64,000 bases of DNA from Prevotella sp. (GCA_017474845.1 JAFVGS010000049.1:1-64000), one strand, 5' to 3'. Counted from the first letter of the stretch, positions 18,041 through 28,964 are shown. Notes: a model not told the origin generated them from the sequence alone. Translations and numbers: made by a program.

Positions 18041-19855
18041 TTATTTTACTCTCACGTCCTCAAGCATGCGGGTCTGGAGCGTGTTGCCGTTCTTCACGGT
18101 CTGACGGATCTCCATCACAGGCTCGTAGAGGTCACCGAGCAGGGCCTTCAACTCTTCCTGCAGCTTACCGTCGAGATACGAACCCTTGTTCTTCTCATCT
18201 TTCGACAGGAAGGTGTCGAGCCAGTTACCCTTGTCGGGATAGCTCTTAGTATGATATTCTTTGGTCTTGGCGAGTTCGGCGGCCTTCTTCACGGCATCGT
18301 CCAGACTACCAATCTGGTCGACGAGCTTGATCTTGATGGCATCGGTAGCCAGCCATACACGGCCCTGGGCGATGGAGTCGACCTGCGCGGGCTTCATGCC
18401 ACGACCTTCGGAGACGATGTTGAGGAAGTTCTGGTAGCCGCGGTCTACGTAGGTCTGCATATGTGCCATAATCTCGCCGGGATCCTTCCCGAGAACCAGG
18501 TCGGTCTCGTAGTCAGAATATTTATTGGTGGTCACACCGTCGAAGGTCACGCCGAGCTTGTCCTGCACCAGTCCGCTGAGGTTGGGGATTAGTCCGAAGA
18601 TACCGATGCTGCCGGTGATAGTCGTCGGCTCGGCAACGATGCAGTTGGCGGGTGAACTGATCCAGTAGCCGCCGGAGGCAGCGGCGCCACCCATCGATAC
18701 CACCACAGGCTTCTTGGCCTTGACCAGTTTGACGGCATGGCGGATCTGCTCAGAGGCAACGGCGCTGCCGCCGCCCGAGTTCACACGGAACACCACGGCC
18801 TTCACGTCATCATCGTCGGCCAACTTCCGAAGATCCTCAGCCGTCGTCTTGCCCACGATGCAGTGGCCTCCGCCGTTGATCAGGTTTGTGACCTCGCTGT
18901 CAACGATGCTGCCGAAGGCGTAGTAGACGGCAATCTGGTCACCGTCGTCGTTCTTCTCTGTCTTCACGTTCAGCATGTCGGCGAGGGTCAGCTGGTGAAT
19001 CTCGTCGTCCTTGCCGAGTTTCAGGCGTTCCTTGATCTCTGCCTTGAGCTCTTCGGGATACAGGATCTTATCGACGAGCTTGGCTGTCAGATAGTCATCG
19101 GGGTAGGCAAAAGCCATGATGCTGTCGTTGGCCAGCTGATTCAGCTGCTCTGTAGTCACCTTACGGCTCTCGGCAATCTCCTTCAACCAGTACTGCCAGA
19201 TGCCATTCAGGTAGGCCGTGCGCTGCTCACGGTCGTAGTCGCTCATGCCTGTCAGCGTGTTGCGCTCCACATAACTCTTATATTTGCCTACCTTCGCAGT
19301 CAGGTACTTCACGCCGATTTTGTCGTAGAGTCCTTTCAGATACTCGCCCTTGCCACCAAGACCTTTGAAGTCGACATTACCCTCGGCATTCAGGTACACC
19401 TTGTCGGCCACGGAGACCACGTAGTAGTTTGCCTGCATATACTGGTCGGCGTAGGCCACGATCCACTTGCCGCTCGTCTTGAAGTCCTTTAGGGCGTCGC
19501 GCAGCTGCTGGGCGGTGGCGGGGGCGTCGAACTCCGTCAGACCGCCTTCCAGGTAGATGCCCTTGATGTCGTCGTTGTCCTTGGCCTTGCGGATGCTGGC
19601 AATGAGGTCGTCGAGGCCCATGGCACTCATGTCATTCATGCCGAGCACGGCGTCGAAGGGCGTACTACCTTCAGCCCGTTCGCTGATGGTACCGCTGAGT
19701 TTGATCACGAACACCGAGTTGTCCTCCACCTTGGTCGGAACTGATTCGCTGGCCAGCATACCGGCGAGTGAGATGACGAGGAAGAGTCCCGTTATAAGCA
19801 GGAAAATCGCAATGCCACAGACGGTGGCGAGTGTCATTTTAAAGAACTGTTTCAT
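18041..19855 (-). CDS. sppA: Signal peptide peptidase SppA, 67-kDa type
   Basis: A 604-residue duplicated ClpP-fold serine protease anchored by an N-terminal membrane segment (about 8-33). It should degrade cleaved signal peptides at the inner membrane. The catalytic Lys is K193 in GKYKSYVERN and the Ser is S394 in AAASGGYW, in the N- and C-terminal repeats as in E. coli SppA. VNSGGGSAVASEQI (359-370) is the second-repeat active-site strand. It is first in its operon, with a promoter at 19889-19920. Confidence 0.93.
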   Translation of the reverse strand: MKQFFKMTLATVCGIAIFLLITGLFLVISLAGMLASESVPTKVEDNSVFVIKLSGTISERAEGSTPFDAVLGMNDMSAMGLDDLIASIRKAKDNDDIKGIYLEGGLTEFDAPATAQQLRDALKDFKTSGKWIVAYADQYMQANYYVVSVADKVYLNAEGNVDFKGLGGKGEYLKGLYDKIGVKYLTAKVGKYKSYVERNTLTGMSDYDREQRTAYLNGIWQYWLKEIAESRKVTTEQLNQLANDSIMAFAYPDDYLTAKLVDKILYPEELKAEIKERLKLGKDDEIHQLTLADMLNVKTEKNDDGDQIAVYYAFGSIVDSEVTNLINGGGHCIVGKTTAEDLRKLADDDDVKAVVFRVNSGGGSAVASEQIRHAVKLVKAKKPVVVSMGGAAASGGYWISSPANCIVAEPTTITGSIGIFGLIPNLSGLVQDKLGVTFDGVTTNKYSDYETDLVLGKDPGEIMAHMQTYVDRGYQNFLNIVSEGRGMKPAQVDSIAQGRVWLATDAIKIKLVDQIGSLDDAVKKAAELAKTKEYHTKSYPDKGNWLDTFLSKDEKNKGSYLDGKLQEELKALLGDLYEPVMEIRQTVKNGNTLQTRMLEDVRVK

Positions 19856-19888
19856 ACCTTATTAATAAATATAGTTGATTTCAGCCGA

Positions 19889-19920
19889 CAAAGATAGTGA
19901 TTTTTATTGAAACAACCAAA
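19889..19920 (-). promoter_or_regulatory. Promoter of the sppA-lpxK-punA-thiL operon
   Basis: On the minus strand TTTG (19920-19917), 20 bases, TATCTTTG (19896-19889). The leader to the sppA ATG is about 30 bases. Confidence 0.75.
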
Positions 19921-19987
19921 TCTTAGGCAGAATTTTTGTGTTCAGGATATCATTTACCTTCTGACAAGTTGGCACAACTATCAGGAT

Positions 19988-20003
19988 TGGCACGGTTTTG
20001 GCT
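19988..20003 (+). promoter_or_regulatory. Possible sigma-54 promoter upstream of groES
   Basis: TGGCACG, four bases, TGGCT: the GG and GC pairs are at the -24/-12 spacing of the sigma-54 consensus TGGCACG-N4-TTGCW, with one mismatch. A second TTGGCAC lies 18 bases upstream (19969-19975). No CIRCE element and no TAnnTTTG box is seen in this 230-base gap. Confidence 0.4.
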
Positions 20004-20086
20004 GAAAGAATGGCGAGGCACTTGAATAATTGCTTCGTGTATATTGTATATAATAATATGTATAACATTAAAATAAAAACAGTATT

Positions 20087-20359
20087 ATGAACATCAAACC
20101 ATTAGCAGACCGCGTGCTGGTATTGCCCGCACCGGCAGAAGAGAAGATCGGTGGTATCATCATTCCTGATACCGCTAAGGAGAAACCCCTCCACGGAACC
20201 ATCAAGGCCGTCGGTCAGGGAACGAAGGACGAGCAGATGATCCTGAAAGAGGGTGACGAAGTGCTCTACGGCAAGTATAGTGGCACGGAACTCGAGTTCG
20301 AGGGCACCAAGTATCTCATGATGCGTCAGAGTGACGTGCTGGCAGTAATAGAGAAGTAA
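20087..20359 (+). CDS. groES: Co-chaperonin GroES
   Basis: A 90-residue Hsp10. It has the expected [19 protein letters not shown] start, the mobile loop with [13 protein letters not shown], and the C-terminal [14 protein letters not shown]. It caps the GroEL folding chamber. groEL follows after 132 bases. Confidence 0.97.
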   Translation: MNIKPLADRVLVLPAPAEEKIGGIIIPDTAKEKPLHGTIKAVGQGTKDEQMILKEGDEVLYGKYSGTELEFEGTKYLMMRQSDVLAVIEK

Positions 20360-20384
20360 ATTTTTAGTTTAAAGAAACAAATTC

Positions 20385-22123
<1,739 letters not shown>

Positions 22124-22132
22124 GCCGTCGGT

Positions 22133-23710
22133 ATGCAGAAACTTATAGAACTCTACAGGCAATGGAAAGGTGCGGAGCCTGCCAACGTCAGTCAGATACC
22201 TGGCGGTGGCAGTAACCGCACTTACTTCCGGATTACTGATACGCATGGCCAAAGCGTGATCGGCGTTATCGGCACGAGCCGTGACGAAGATCACGCTTTT
22301 ATCTATCTTACGGAGCATTTCAGTCGCCGTCAGTTGCCTGTGCCGAAGATCCTTGCTGCCAGTGACGATCAGTTGCGTTACTTGCAGACAGACCTCGGTT
22401 CATACTCCCTCTTCGATGCCGTCAGAGGTGGTCGCGAGGCAGGTGGCCGATATACGTTGAAGGAGCAGGAACTGCTGAAGCGTACCATCCGTGAGTTGCC
22501 GAATATCCAGATCCGCGGTGCCCGTGGACTGGACTTCACGAACTGTTATCCTCAGGCGGAGTTCAATCAGGACAGTGTGCTCTTCGACCTAAACTACTTC
22601 AAGTACTGTTTCCTGAAGGCCACCGAACTCGACTTCCACGAACTGAAGCTGGAGGCCGACTTCCGGCTCTTTGCCAAGGATCTGACGACCGATGAGTATT
22701 TCGTTGGCGGGGATACGAAGTCCACTGCCGTAGAGAGCTTCCTCTACCGTGACTTCCAGGCCCGTAACGTGATGCTCGACCACGACGGCAATCCGTACTT
22801 TATTGACTATCAGGGTGGGCGTAAGGGACCTTATTATTACGATCTCGCCTCGTTCCTCTGGCAGGCTTCTGCGAAGTATCCGCATAAGCTGCGCCGTGAA
22901 CTGGTCTATGAATACTACAACTCGCTGAAGAACTATGTCGAGGTGCCGCCAGCCCGTCATTTTGTGAGCAGGCTCTCCTTGTTTGTGCTCTTCCGTACCC
23001 TCCAGGTGCTGGGCGCTTACGGCTTCCGTGGCTATTTCGAGCAGAAGAAGCACTTCATCGAGTCTATTCCGCCGGCCATCCAGAACCTGCGTGAACTGTT
23101 GGCCAGCTCGTCGGTATTCCACTATCCTCATCTGATGGAGATTCTCCGACAGCTGACCGAACTGCCACAGTTCCAGCAGATAGAGACGATTGCCAGTCGT
23201 GCCGACGGTTACAAGACGACGGACTTGAATCCTTATAAGGCTCATCCTCAGGACGGTCCTGCTACGTTCTCCAAGTATGATGCCCAGGGACCGTTGGTGG
23301 TGAGAGTCTACAGTTTCTCCTACCGTGAGGGCATCCCCGAGGATGAGAGTGGCAATGGTGGCGGTTACGTATTCGACTGCCGCAGCACCCACAATCCCGG
23401 ACGTTATGAACCGTACAAGCAACTGACGGGACTCGACGAGCCAGTCATCCGATTCCTGGAGGACGACGGTGAGATCCTGACGTTCCTCGATTCGGTCTAT
23501 AAACTCGCCGATGCCCATGTGCGCCGGTATATCCAGCGTGGATTCACCTCGCTGATGTTCTCTTTCGGCTGTACGGGTGGTCAGCACCGTTCGGTCTACT
23601 CTGCCCAGCATCTCGCTGAGCACATCCATGATAAGTTCGGCGTCGAGGTGCGCATCTGCCACCGTGAGCAGAACATCCATCAGACTTTGGAAGCTATAAA
23701 CATTAAATAA
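22133..23710 (+). CDS. Aminoglycoside-phosphotransferase-like sugar kinase fused to a RapZ C-terminal domain
   Basis: A 525-residue two-domain protein. Residues 1-340 are an APH/AmgK-like kinase: glycine-rich GGGSNRTYFRI (24-34), catalytic loop YRDFQARNVM (205-214, Asp207) and metal site IDYQGG (Asp225). Residues 385-525 match the C-terminal domain of E. coli RapZ, with YVFDCRSTHNPGR (412-424), LTGLDEPV and FSFGCTGGQHRSV (476-488). The RapZ N-terminal nucleotide-binding domain is missing. AmgK phosphorylates N-acetylmuramic acid during wall recycling, and RapZ-C senses glucosamine-6-phosphate; both are known from other bacteria. A MurU-like gene lies two genes on. The recycling role is an inference from these two facts. 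Confidence 0.8.
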   Translation: MQKLIELYRQWKGAEPANVSQIPGGGSNRTYFRITDTHGQSVIGVIGTSRDEDHAFIYLTEHFSRRQLPVPKILAASDDQLRYLQTDLGSYSLFDAVRGGREAGGRYTLKEQELLKRTIRELPNIQIRGARGLDFTNCYPQAEFNQDSVLFDLNYFKYCFLKATELDFHELKLEADFRLFAKDLTTDEYFVGGDTKSTAVESFLYRDFQARNVMLDHDGNPYFIDYQGGRKGPYYYDLASFLWQASAKYPHKLRRELVYEYYNSLKNYVEVPPARHFVSRLSLFVLFRTLQVLGAYGFRGYFEQKKHFIESIPPAIQNLRELLASSSVFHYPHLMEILRQLTELPQFQQIETIASRADGYKTTDLNPYKAHPQDGPATFSKYDAQGPLVVRVYSFSYREGIPEDESGNGGGYVFDCRSTHNPGRYEPYKQLTGLDEPVIRFLEDDGEILTFLDSVYKLADAHVRRYIQRGFTSLMFSFGCTGGQHRSVYSAQHLAEHIHDKFGVEVRICHREQNIHQTLEAINIK

Positions 23711-23718
23711 ACTAGCGT

Positions 23719-24090
23719 ATGAAGACAATTAAACTGTTTATCTGCTGTGTGATGGTCCTTGTGCTGGCCTCATGTTCGGCAAAGCAGACTGCCATCAATC
23801 AGTTGGAGAAATTCTCCACAGAGCTGCGTGACCACAGTCGTTATTACGACGTTCAGGACTGGGAGAAGGCTGGTCAGAAGTTCGTGAAGATCACGAAGAA
23901 GGTGAAAAAGTACGAGACGGAATACACCGCCGAGGAGAAATCCCGTATCGGCAGGCTCGAAGGTGAGTGTGCCGGTTATATGGCCCGTGGTGCCAAGGAT
24001 AACGTGACGGACCGTCTCCGTGGTATCTTCAACGAGATTCAGGGAATTATCGAGGGTGTCACAGACGCTTTCGGAGATTTGTGGAAGTAA
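23719..24090 (+). CDS. Small lipoprotein (DUF6565-like)
   Basis: A 123-residue lipoprotein whose signal ends in VLASCS (Cys19). The mature part is helical and charged (KFVKITKKVKKYETEYTAEE) and ends in a short amphipathic helix. It resembles small Bacteroidales lipoproteins of the DUF6565 type; no function is known to me. It sits between the kinase-RapZ gene (8 bases) and the MurU-like gene (4 bases), so it is co-transcribed with a likely wall-recycling pair. Confidence 0.7.
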   Translation: MKTIKLFICCVMVLVLASCSAKQTAINQLEKFSTELRDHSRYYDVQDWEKAGQKFVKITKKVKKYETEYTAEEKSRIGRLEGECAGYMARGAKDNVTDRLRGIFNEIQGIIEGVTDAFGDLWK

Positions 24091-24094
24091 GGAC

Positions 24095-24808
24095 ATGAGA
24101 CAGGCGATGATCTTTGCCGCCGGACTCGGCACGAGGCTGAAACCGTTGACCGACACGATGCCGAAAGCATTGGTAAGGGTAGGGGGACAGCCTCTGCTGT
24201 GGCATGTCATCCAGAAACTAAAGGCCTCGGGTTATGAGCGTCTGGTGGTGAACGTGCATCACTTTGCGGAGCAGATTGTCGACTATCTGAAGGCTAACGA
24301 TAACTTCGGCCTTGACATCCGCATCAGCGATGAGACGGATGGCCTGCTCGAGACAGGTGGTGGCATTAAGAAAGCCTTACCGTTGTTCGATTCTTCCGAG
24401 CCTATCCTCATCCACAACGTCGATATATTGAGTAATCTCGACCTGAGTGCCTTGCCCACCGAAGCACCATTGTTGGTGGTGAGTCAGCGGAAGACGAAGC
24501 GTTATCTGCAGTTCGACGACGATATGCGACTGATAGGATGGAAGAATATTGAGACTTGTGAGGTGAAAGGTCGCGAGGGACGTCCGTTGGCCTTTTCCGG
24601 CATCCATATGTTTCATCCGTTTCTGGCTCCCTTGCTGGAGAATTGGCCTGACCGTTTCCCCATCATGGACTTCTACCTGAAAGTTTGTGCTGATCATGTC
24701 ATTCGTGGCTTTGATGCCCCCCATCTACAACTCCTCGATGTCGGCAAGCTTGACACGCTCGAACAAGCGGAGGTGTTCATGGAAACTAATTCCCATAATA
24801 AACCATAA
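24095..24808 (+). CDS. MurU-like sugar-1-phosphate nucleotidyltransferase
   Basis: A 237-residue single-domain nucleotidyltransferase. The N terminus has the signature FAAGLGTRLKPLTDTMPKAL (7-26), then ETGGGIKKALP and HNVDIL. The short length without an acyltransferase domain fits MurU (N-acetylmuramate-1-phosphate uridylyltransferase) or small mannose-1-phosphate guanylyltransferase-like enzymes. The AmgK-like neighbour favours MurU. The ATG at 24095 follows the previous stop by 4 bases. The last residues (NSHNKP) are encoded by the AT-rich repeat that fills the gap to guaA. Confidence 0.75.
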   Translation: MRQAMIFAAGLGTRLKPLTDTMPKALVRVGGQPLLWHVIQKLKASGYERLVVNVHHFAEQIVDYLKANDNFGLDIRISDETDGLLETGGGIKKALPLFDSSEPILIHNVDILSNLDLSALPTEAPLLVVSQRKTKRYLQFDDDMRLIGWKNIETCEVKGREGRPLAFSGIHMFHPFLAPLLENWPDRFPIMDFYLKVCADHVIRGFDAPHLQLLDVGKLDTLEQAEVFMETNSHNKP

Positions 24809-24845
24809 TTTACCATAATAATTACGGATAATTACGAATGATTAT
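24790..24845 (+). repeat. CCATAAT/AATTACG repeats overlapping the MurU-like gene end
   Basis: CCATAATA, CCATAATT, CCATAATA, then AATTACGG and AATTACGA follow one another. The first copies encode the end of the upstream protein. The rest lie before guaA. Confidence 0.7.
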
Positions 24846-24888
24846 GGCAATTTGTTTCATAAAAAGATAATTACTCATTTATTTATAT

Positions 24889-26496
24889 ATGCAAAAGATT
24901 ATTATTTTGGATTTTGGCTCTCAGACCACGCAGCTCATAGGCCGTCGTGTCCGCGAGCTGGACACCTTCTGCGAGATCTTGCCTTACAACAAGTTTCCGA
25001 AGGACGATCCCTCGGTCATTGGCGTGATCCTGAGCGGTTCGCCTTTCTCGGTTCATGACCCTGAGGCATTCAAGGTAGACCTGAGCCAGTTTGTGGGGCA
25101 CATCCCAGTACTGGGTATCTGCTATGGTGCCCAGTTCATCAGCCACACCCTCGGCGGTAAGGTTGAAAAGGCAGACAGTCGTGAGTACGGTCGTGCCAAC
25201 CTCGAGACCATCAATCTCTACAATCCGCTCTTCAAGGGATTCTCTACGGGTTCACAGGTGTGGATGAGTCATGGTGATACTATCACCGCCATCCCCGAAG
25301 ACTTCGAGGTGATCGGTTCTACCAAGGATGTGCGGAATGCTGCCTTTGCTTCCACCAAACAACCCATTTGGGCTGTGCAGTTCCATCCCGAGGTGTTCCA
25401 TACGCTTCAGGGTTCGCTGCTGCTGAAGAACTTCGTGGTAGACATCTGCGGTTCCAAGCAGGAGTGGAGTGCTGCCTCGTTTGTTGATTCCACGGTGGCA
25501 GAATTGAAAGAGATGTTAGGACAGGATAGAGTGATATTAGGTCTGAGCGGCGGTGTCGACTCTTCCGTCGCTGCCGTGCTGCTGAACCGTGCCATCGGCG
25601 ACCATCTCACCTGTATCTTCGTCGATCACGGCATGCTCCGTAAGAACGAGTTCCGTCAGGTGATGGACGACTATAAGGTGTTGGGTCTCAACGTGATTGG
25701 TGTCGATGCCAGTGAGAAGTTCTTCGCAGACTTGGCAGGTGTCGATGAACCGGAGCAGAAGCGAAAGATCATCGGCCGTGACTTCGTTGAGGTGTTCAAT
25801 GCCGAGGCGAAGAAGATCACCGATGCCAAGTGGTTGGCGCAGGGTACAATCTATCCCGATCGTATCGAGTCGCTGAACATCACGGGTAAGGTCATTAAGA
25901 GCCACCACAACGTTGGTGGTCTGCCGAAGGAGATGAACCTGCAACTCTGTGAACCGCTGAAATGGCTGTTCAAGGATGAAGTGCGTCGTGTGGGTCGTCA
26001 GCTTGGTATGCCTGAGCATCTCATCACCCGCCATCCCTTCCCGGGCCCGGGCCTTGCTGTCCGTATTCTGGGTGACATCACGCCAGAGAAGGTACGAATC
26101 CTTCAGGATGCTGATGATATTTATATAAAAGGTTTGCGCGAGTACAAGGTGAAATTGTCTGGCGAAGAGGCCCGCAAGGTCTTAGCTGCCGGTGTGCCTG
26201 CCGATATGAAGGACGGCACCATCGAGGTATCCCTCTACGACCAGATCTGGCAGGCCGGTGTCATCCTCCTGAGTACTGTCCGTTCTGTCGGTGTGATGGG
26301 CGATGAGCGCACTTATGAACATCCCGTTGCCCTCCGTGCCGTCACCTCTACCGATGCGATGACTGCCGACTGGGCCCATCTGCCCTACGACTTCATGGCG
26401 AAGGTGTCAAACGAGATCATCAACAAGGTCCGTGGCGTCAACCGCGTCTGCTACGACATCTCTTCCAAGCCCCCCGCAACGATAGAGTGGGAATAA
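24889..26496 (+). CDS. guaA: GMP synthase (glutamine-hydrolysing)
   Basis: A 535-residue two-part enzyme making GMP from XMP. The class I amidotransferase domain shows [11 protein letters not shown] and nucleophile Cys78 in GICYGAQ, with AVQFHPEV. The ATP-pyrophosphatase domain shows [11 protein letters not shown], and the C-terminal dimerisation domain ends in the usual KPPATIEWE. It stands on the same strand as the chaperonin run, with an 80-base gap before it and a histidine kinase after it. Confidence 0.97.
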   Translation: MQKIIILDFGSQTTQLIGRRVRELDTFCEILPYNKFPKDDPSVIGVILSGSPFSVHDPEAFKVDLSQFVGHIPVLGICYGAQFISHTLGGKVEKADSREYGRANLETINLYNPLFKGFSTGSQVWMSHGDTITAIPEDFEVIGSTKDVRNAAFASTKQPIWAVQFHPEVFHTLQGSLLLKNFVVDICGSKQEWSAASFVDSTVAELKEMLGQDRVILGLSGGVDSSVAAVLLNRAIGDHLTCIFVDHGMLRKNEFRQVMDDYKVLGLNVIGVDASEKFFADLAGVDEPEQKRKIIGRDFVEVFNAEAKKITDAKWLAQGTIYPDRIESLNITGKVIKSHHNVGGLPKEMNLQLCEPLKWLFKDEVRRVGRQLGMPEHLITRHPFPGPGLAVRILGDITPEKVRILQDADDIYIKGLREYKVKLSGEEARKVLAAGVPADMKDGTIEVSLYDQIWQAGVILLSTVRSVGVMGDERTYEHPVALRAVTSTDAMTADWAHLPYDFMAKVSNEIINKVRGVNRVCYDISSKPPATIEWE

Positions 26497-26529
26497 GCTA
26501 TCACACAGAGATACTATAGAATAAATAGC

Positions 26530-27381
26530 ATGACTATCGAAGAAAGTTACAGCCGTCTGCAAGATGAGCATCGTCAGTTGCAGGAGGATTATACTCAATT
26601 GAACACGATGTTCGAGAATATGGGTAAGGGCTACGAAGAAGCTCTCAACCTCTACGACAAGGCTATGGAATCTTCTCGAATGAAGACCGATTTCATTCAG
26701 CAGATTTCCCATGAGATCCGCACCCCGCTGAATATTCTCAGCGGCTTTGCTCAGGTGCTCACCTCGGGTATGGAACTCGATGAGGCCACCCGGCAGGATG
26801 TGACAAAGGGAATCGTCGACAACACGGAGCGTATCACATCGCTGGTAAACAAGATGCTCGAACTGGCAGAGGCTGGCAGCGACAACCCGTTGGAACGTCA
26901 CGACCAGGCGCTGGCCATTCAGATTGCTGCACAGGCCACCGAAGACTCCGGCATCTCGCAGGCCACGCATCTTGACTTCGACCTCGACATCACCCCAGAG
27001 GCAGAGACTGTCATGCTTACCACCGCCCTCGCTCCAGCCACTCGCGCCCTTGTGTTGCTGCTCGACAACGCCATGAAGTTCACGCACCCTGCTGAGGCTG
27101 CAGGAGGTGTGAGCGCTGTGACGGAGAAAGCGCATGCTATGCTCCGCGTTGCCGTTGATGACGGAATGGTTGTCTTCACGGTAGAGGACACAGGCATCGG
27201 GGTATCACCCGAAGAGTCTGAGCATATCTTCGAAGAGTTCGTGCAACTCGACAAATACTATGATGGAACGGGTATCGGCCTTACCGTTGCCCGTTCCTTA
27301 GCCCGCCGCCTGGGAGGCGACATCAGGCTCGACACCGACTATTCCGCCGGCGCCCGCTTTGTTTATACCCTCCCTCTTTAA
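26530..27381 (+). CDS. Soluble sensor histidine kinase
   Basis: A 283-residue kinase without membrane segments. A short coiled-coil (about 8-50) leads into the HisKA box with His61 in QQISHEIRTPLN. The HATPase domain follows, with N-box LDNAMKFTHP, G1 box VEDTGIGVS and G2 box GTGIGLTVARSLARR. It lacks a recognisable sensor domain, so it may be controlled by a partner protein. No response regulator lies nearby. Confidence 0.88.
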   Translation: MTIEESYSRLQDEHRQLQEDYTQLNTMFENMGKGYEEALNLYDKAMESSRMKTDFIQQISHEIRTPLNILSGFAQVLTSGMELDEATRQDVTKGIVDNTERITSLVNKMLELAEAGSDNPLERHDQALAIQIAAQATEDSGISQATHLDFDLDITPEAETVMLTTALAPATRALVLLLDNAMKFTHPAEAAGGVSAVTEKAHAMLRVAVDDGMVVFTVEDTGIGVSPEESEHIFEEFVQLDKYYDGTGIGLTVARSLARRLGGDIRLDTDYSAGARFVYTLPL

Positions 27382-27423
27382 GTCTCTATAATCTGTTACC
27401 GGCGGTACGGCTTGTCTGGTTTA

Positions 27424-27459
27424 GGGATTTCCCTTAGGAAGAGTAGGGGAAATCCTTTT
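27424..27459 (+). terminator. Terminator after the histidine kinase gene
   Basis: GGATTTCCC (27425-27433) pairs with GGGAAATCC (27447-27455), a perfect 9-bp stem with a 13-base loop, then TTTT. Confidence 0.75.
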
Positions 27460-27478
27460 CAAGTGTGAGGAGAATGGG

Positions 27479-27486
27479 CTACCTTT
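27479..27486 (+). promoter_or_regulatory. -7 box of the outer-membrane protein gene
   Basis: TACCTTTG about 27 bases before the ATG at 27514. The -33 region is not a clear match. Confidence 0.5.
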
Positions 27487-27513
27487 GCAGCGTGAACTTA
27501 ATACTTGACGCTT

Positions 27514-28197
27514 ATGAAAAGAATAATGATTGCCCTGATGAGCCTCGTGCTCACGTTGCCTGCTCTCGCACAGTATGGCAGACCTCACTATTATAGCCGT
27601 CCGCCGGCTGCGTATCGTCCGGCAGCTGTGCACAGTCCTCGACCAGCCTATGCCGACATCTACTACGGTTTGCGCATCGGCGCTGCTTTCGCGACGGTGA
27701 ACTCCGATGACCGCTATCTCGACGGCGGCTCGGCCAAGACGGGCCTCAATGTCGGTTTTGTGGCTGGTTTCCAAGTGGCCTATCGTTCGCCGGTGTATTT
27801 CGAGACGGGACTATCGTATATCGAAAAAGGTGGAAAGGGAAACTATGATGGGACGAAGTTCTCGTACAGCCTCGACTATTTAGAGGTGCCGTTGGTGATG
27901 AAGTACATGATCGACATTGACCGTTCGTTCAGCATCCAGCCGTATCTTGGCGGTTACTTGGCCTTGGGCGTTGCGGGAAAGATCAAGGACTTCGGCCATC
28001 GCCAGGCCTACAGCTCCTTCGACTCCAAAGAGGGGTTCCAGCGTTTCGACGGCGGTATCAGGCTCGGTTGCGGTCTTCAGTATGACTTTGTCTATGCGGA
28101 GTTAGGCTATGACTTCGGGCTGGCGAACATCTCGCACGACTATTTCGACACCTCCCGTACTGGTGCCTTCTTCGCCACCGTCGGCTTCAACTTCTGA
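27514..28197 (+). CDS. Outer-membrane beta-barrel protein (PorT-like family)
   Basis: A 227-residue protein with a signal peptide (cleavage after LPALA, near residue 19), a Tyr/Pro/Arg-rich N-terminal segment (YGRPHYYSRPP), then an eight-strand-type barrel. Alternating strands are visible (GLRIGAAFATV, PVYFETGLSYIEKGG, FSIQPYLGGYLALGVAG) and it ends in the aromatic C terminus TVGFNF. Its function is unknown. The ATG at 27514 is preferred to an upstream TTG. Confidence 0.8.
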   Translation: MKRIMIALMSLVLTLPALAQYGRPHYYSRPPAAYRPAAVHSPRPAYADIYYGLRIGAAFATVNSDDRYLDGGSAKTGLNVGFVAGFQVAYRSPVYFETGLSYIEKGGKGNYDGTKFSYSLDYLEVPLVMKYMIDIDRSFSIQPYLGGYLALGVAGKIKDFGHRQAYSSFDSKEGFQRFDGGIRLGCGLQYDFVYAELGYDFGLANISHDYFDTSRTGAFFATVGFNF

Positions 28198-28203
28198 AAT
28201 ATA

Positions 28204-28236
28204 ATATAGGGGCGGCACTAATGGCCGCCCCTATAT
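28204..28236. terminator. Bidirectional terminator between the barrel gene and mscL
   Basis: A 13-bp perfect stem (28204-28216 with 28224-28236) has a 7-base loop, is GC-rich at the top and AT-rich at the base. It lies between converging genes and can serve both. Confidence 0.85.
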
Positions 28237-28253
28237 ATATAATAAGGTGTAGC

Positions 28254-28685
28254 TTACTTCTTTTCCAGCAGGTCGCGGATCTCGGCAAGCAGTTCCTCCT
28301 GTGTGGGACCCTTGGGTGCCTCGGGCTCTGCGGGCTTCGGCTCTTCCTTCTTCTTGGACAGTTTGTTCATGCCCTTGATCATCATGAAGATACAGAAGGC
28401 GACAATCACGAAGTCGATGATGTTCTGGATGAACTGTCCGTAGGCAAAGACGGCAGCACCTGCCTCCTTGGCTTCTGCGAGGGTCTTGTAATTGCCGTCG
28501 CCGAGGTTGACGAAGAGGTCTACGAAACTCACGCCGCCCGTCAGCTTGCCAATAAGCGGCATCAACACATCACTCACCAGCGAGGTGACGATTTTGCCAA
28601 ATGCACCGCCGATGATGACACCGACTGCCATGTCCATCACATTGCCCTTAACGGCAAACTCTTTGAATTCTTTAATAAATCCCAT
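28254..28685 (-). CDS. mscL: Large-conductance mechanosensitive channel
   Basis: A 143-residue inner-membrane channel that opens on osmotic downshock. The first segment is in [20 protein letters not shown] and the second in [19 protein letters not shown] charged tail with a Pro/Glu-rich linker and a terminal helix ([14 protein letters not shown]) follows, as in relatives. It appears to be a single gene. Confidence 0.96.
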   Translation of the reverse strand: MGFIKEFKEFAVKGNVMDMAVGVIIGGAFGKIVTSLVSDVLMPLIGKLTGGVSFVDLFVNLGDGNYKTLAEAKEAGAAVFAYGQFIQNIIDFVIVAFCIFMMIKGMNKLSKKKEEPKPAEPEAPKGPTQEELLAEIRDLLEKK

Positions 28686-28800
28686 AATCTTTAATTTTTT
28701 AAGTTTGAACTTTGAATTTATGATTTGATTAGATGTTTTGAAACAGATAATTTGTAATCTTCGTTTTGCAATCTCAGACTTGACAACTCCGATTTAGATT

Positions 28801-28832
28801 CTTTTCACTTTTCGCTTTTAACTTTTCACTTT
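28801..28832 (+). repeat. CTTTTCAC-type tandem repeat upstream of gapA
   Basis: Four 8-base words, CTTTTCAC, TTTTCGCT, TTTAACTT and TTCACTTT. The reverse complement matches the repeat in front of lpxK and the one inside the pectin mega-protein gene. Confidence 0.7.
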
Positions 28833-28873
28833 AATTTAGTATGAAACTGCGTGCAAATATAAGAATTTTTTCG

Positions 28874-28881
28874 TAACTTTG
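28874..28881 (+). promoter_or_regulatory. -7 box of gapA
   Basis: TAACTTTG about 84 bases before the gapA ATG, with only a weak -33 match. The leader would be AT-rich and 75-80 bases long. Confidence 0.5.
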
Positions 28882-28964
28882 CATCCGAAATAAGGAAAAA
28901 AATGCTGAAAAGGCATAAAAAATAGACATTTTTTAGGTATAACCCATTTAAATAACAAAGTAAA

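Noticed and set aside
19866..20086. CIRCE heat-shock operator upstream of groES
   Set aside because: No TTAGCACTC-N9-GAGTGCTAA inverted repeat is visible.
22133..23710. An aminoglycoside resistance gene
   Set aside because: The kinase domain resembles the AmgK group and is fused to RapZ-C, with a MurU-like neighbour; this is a metabolic context.
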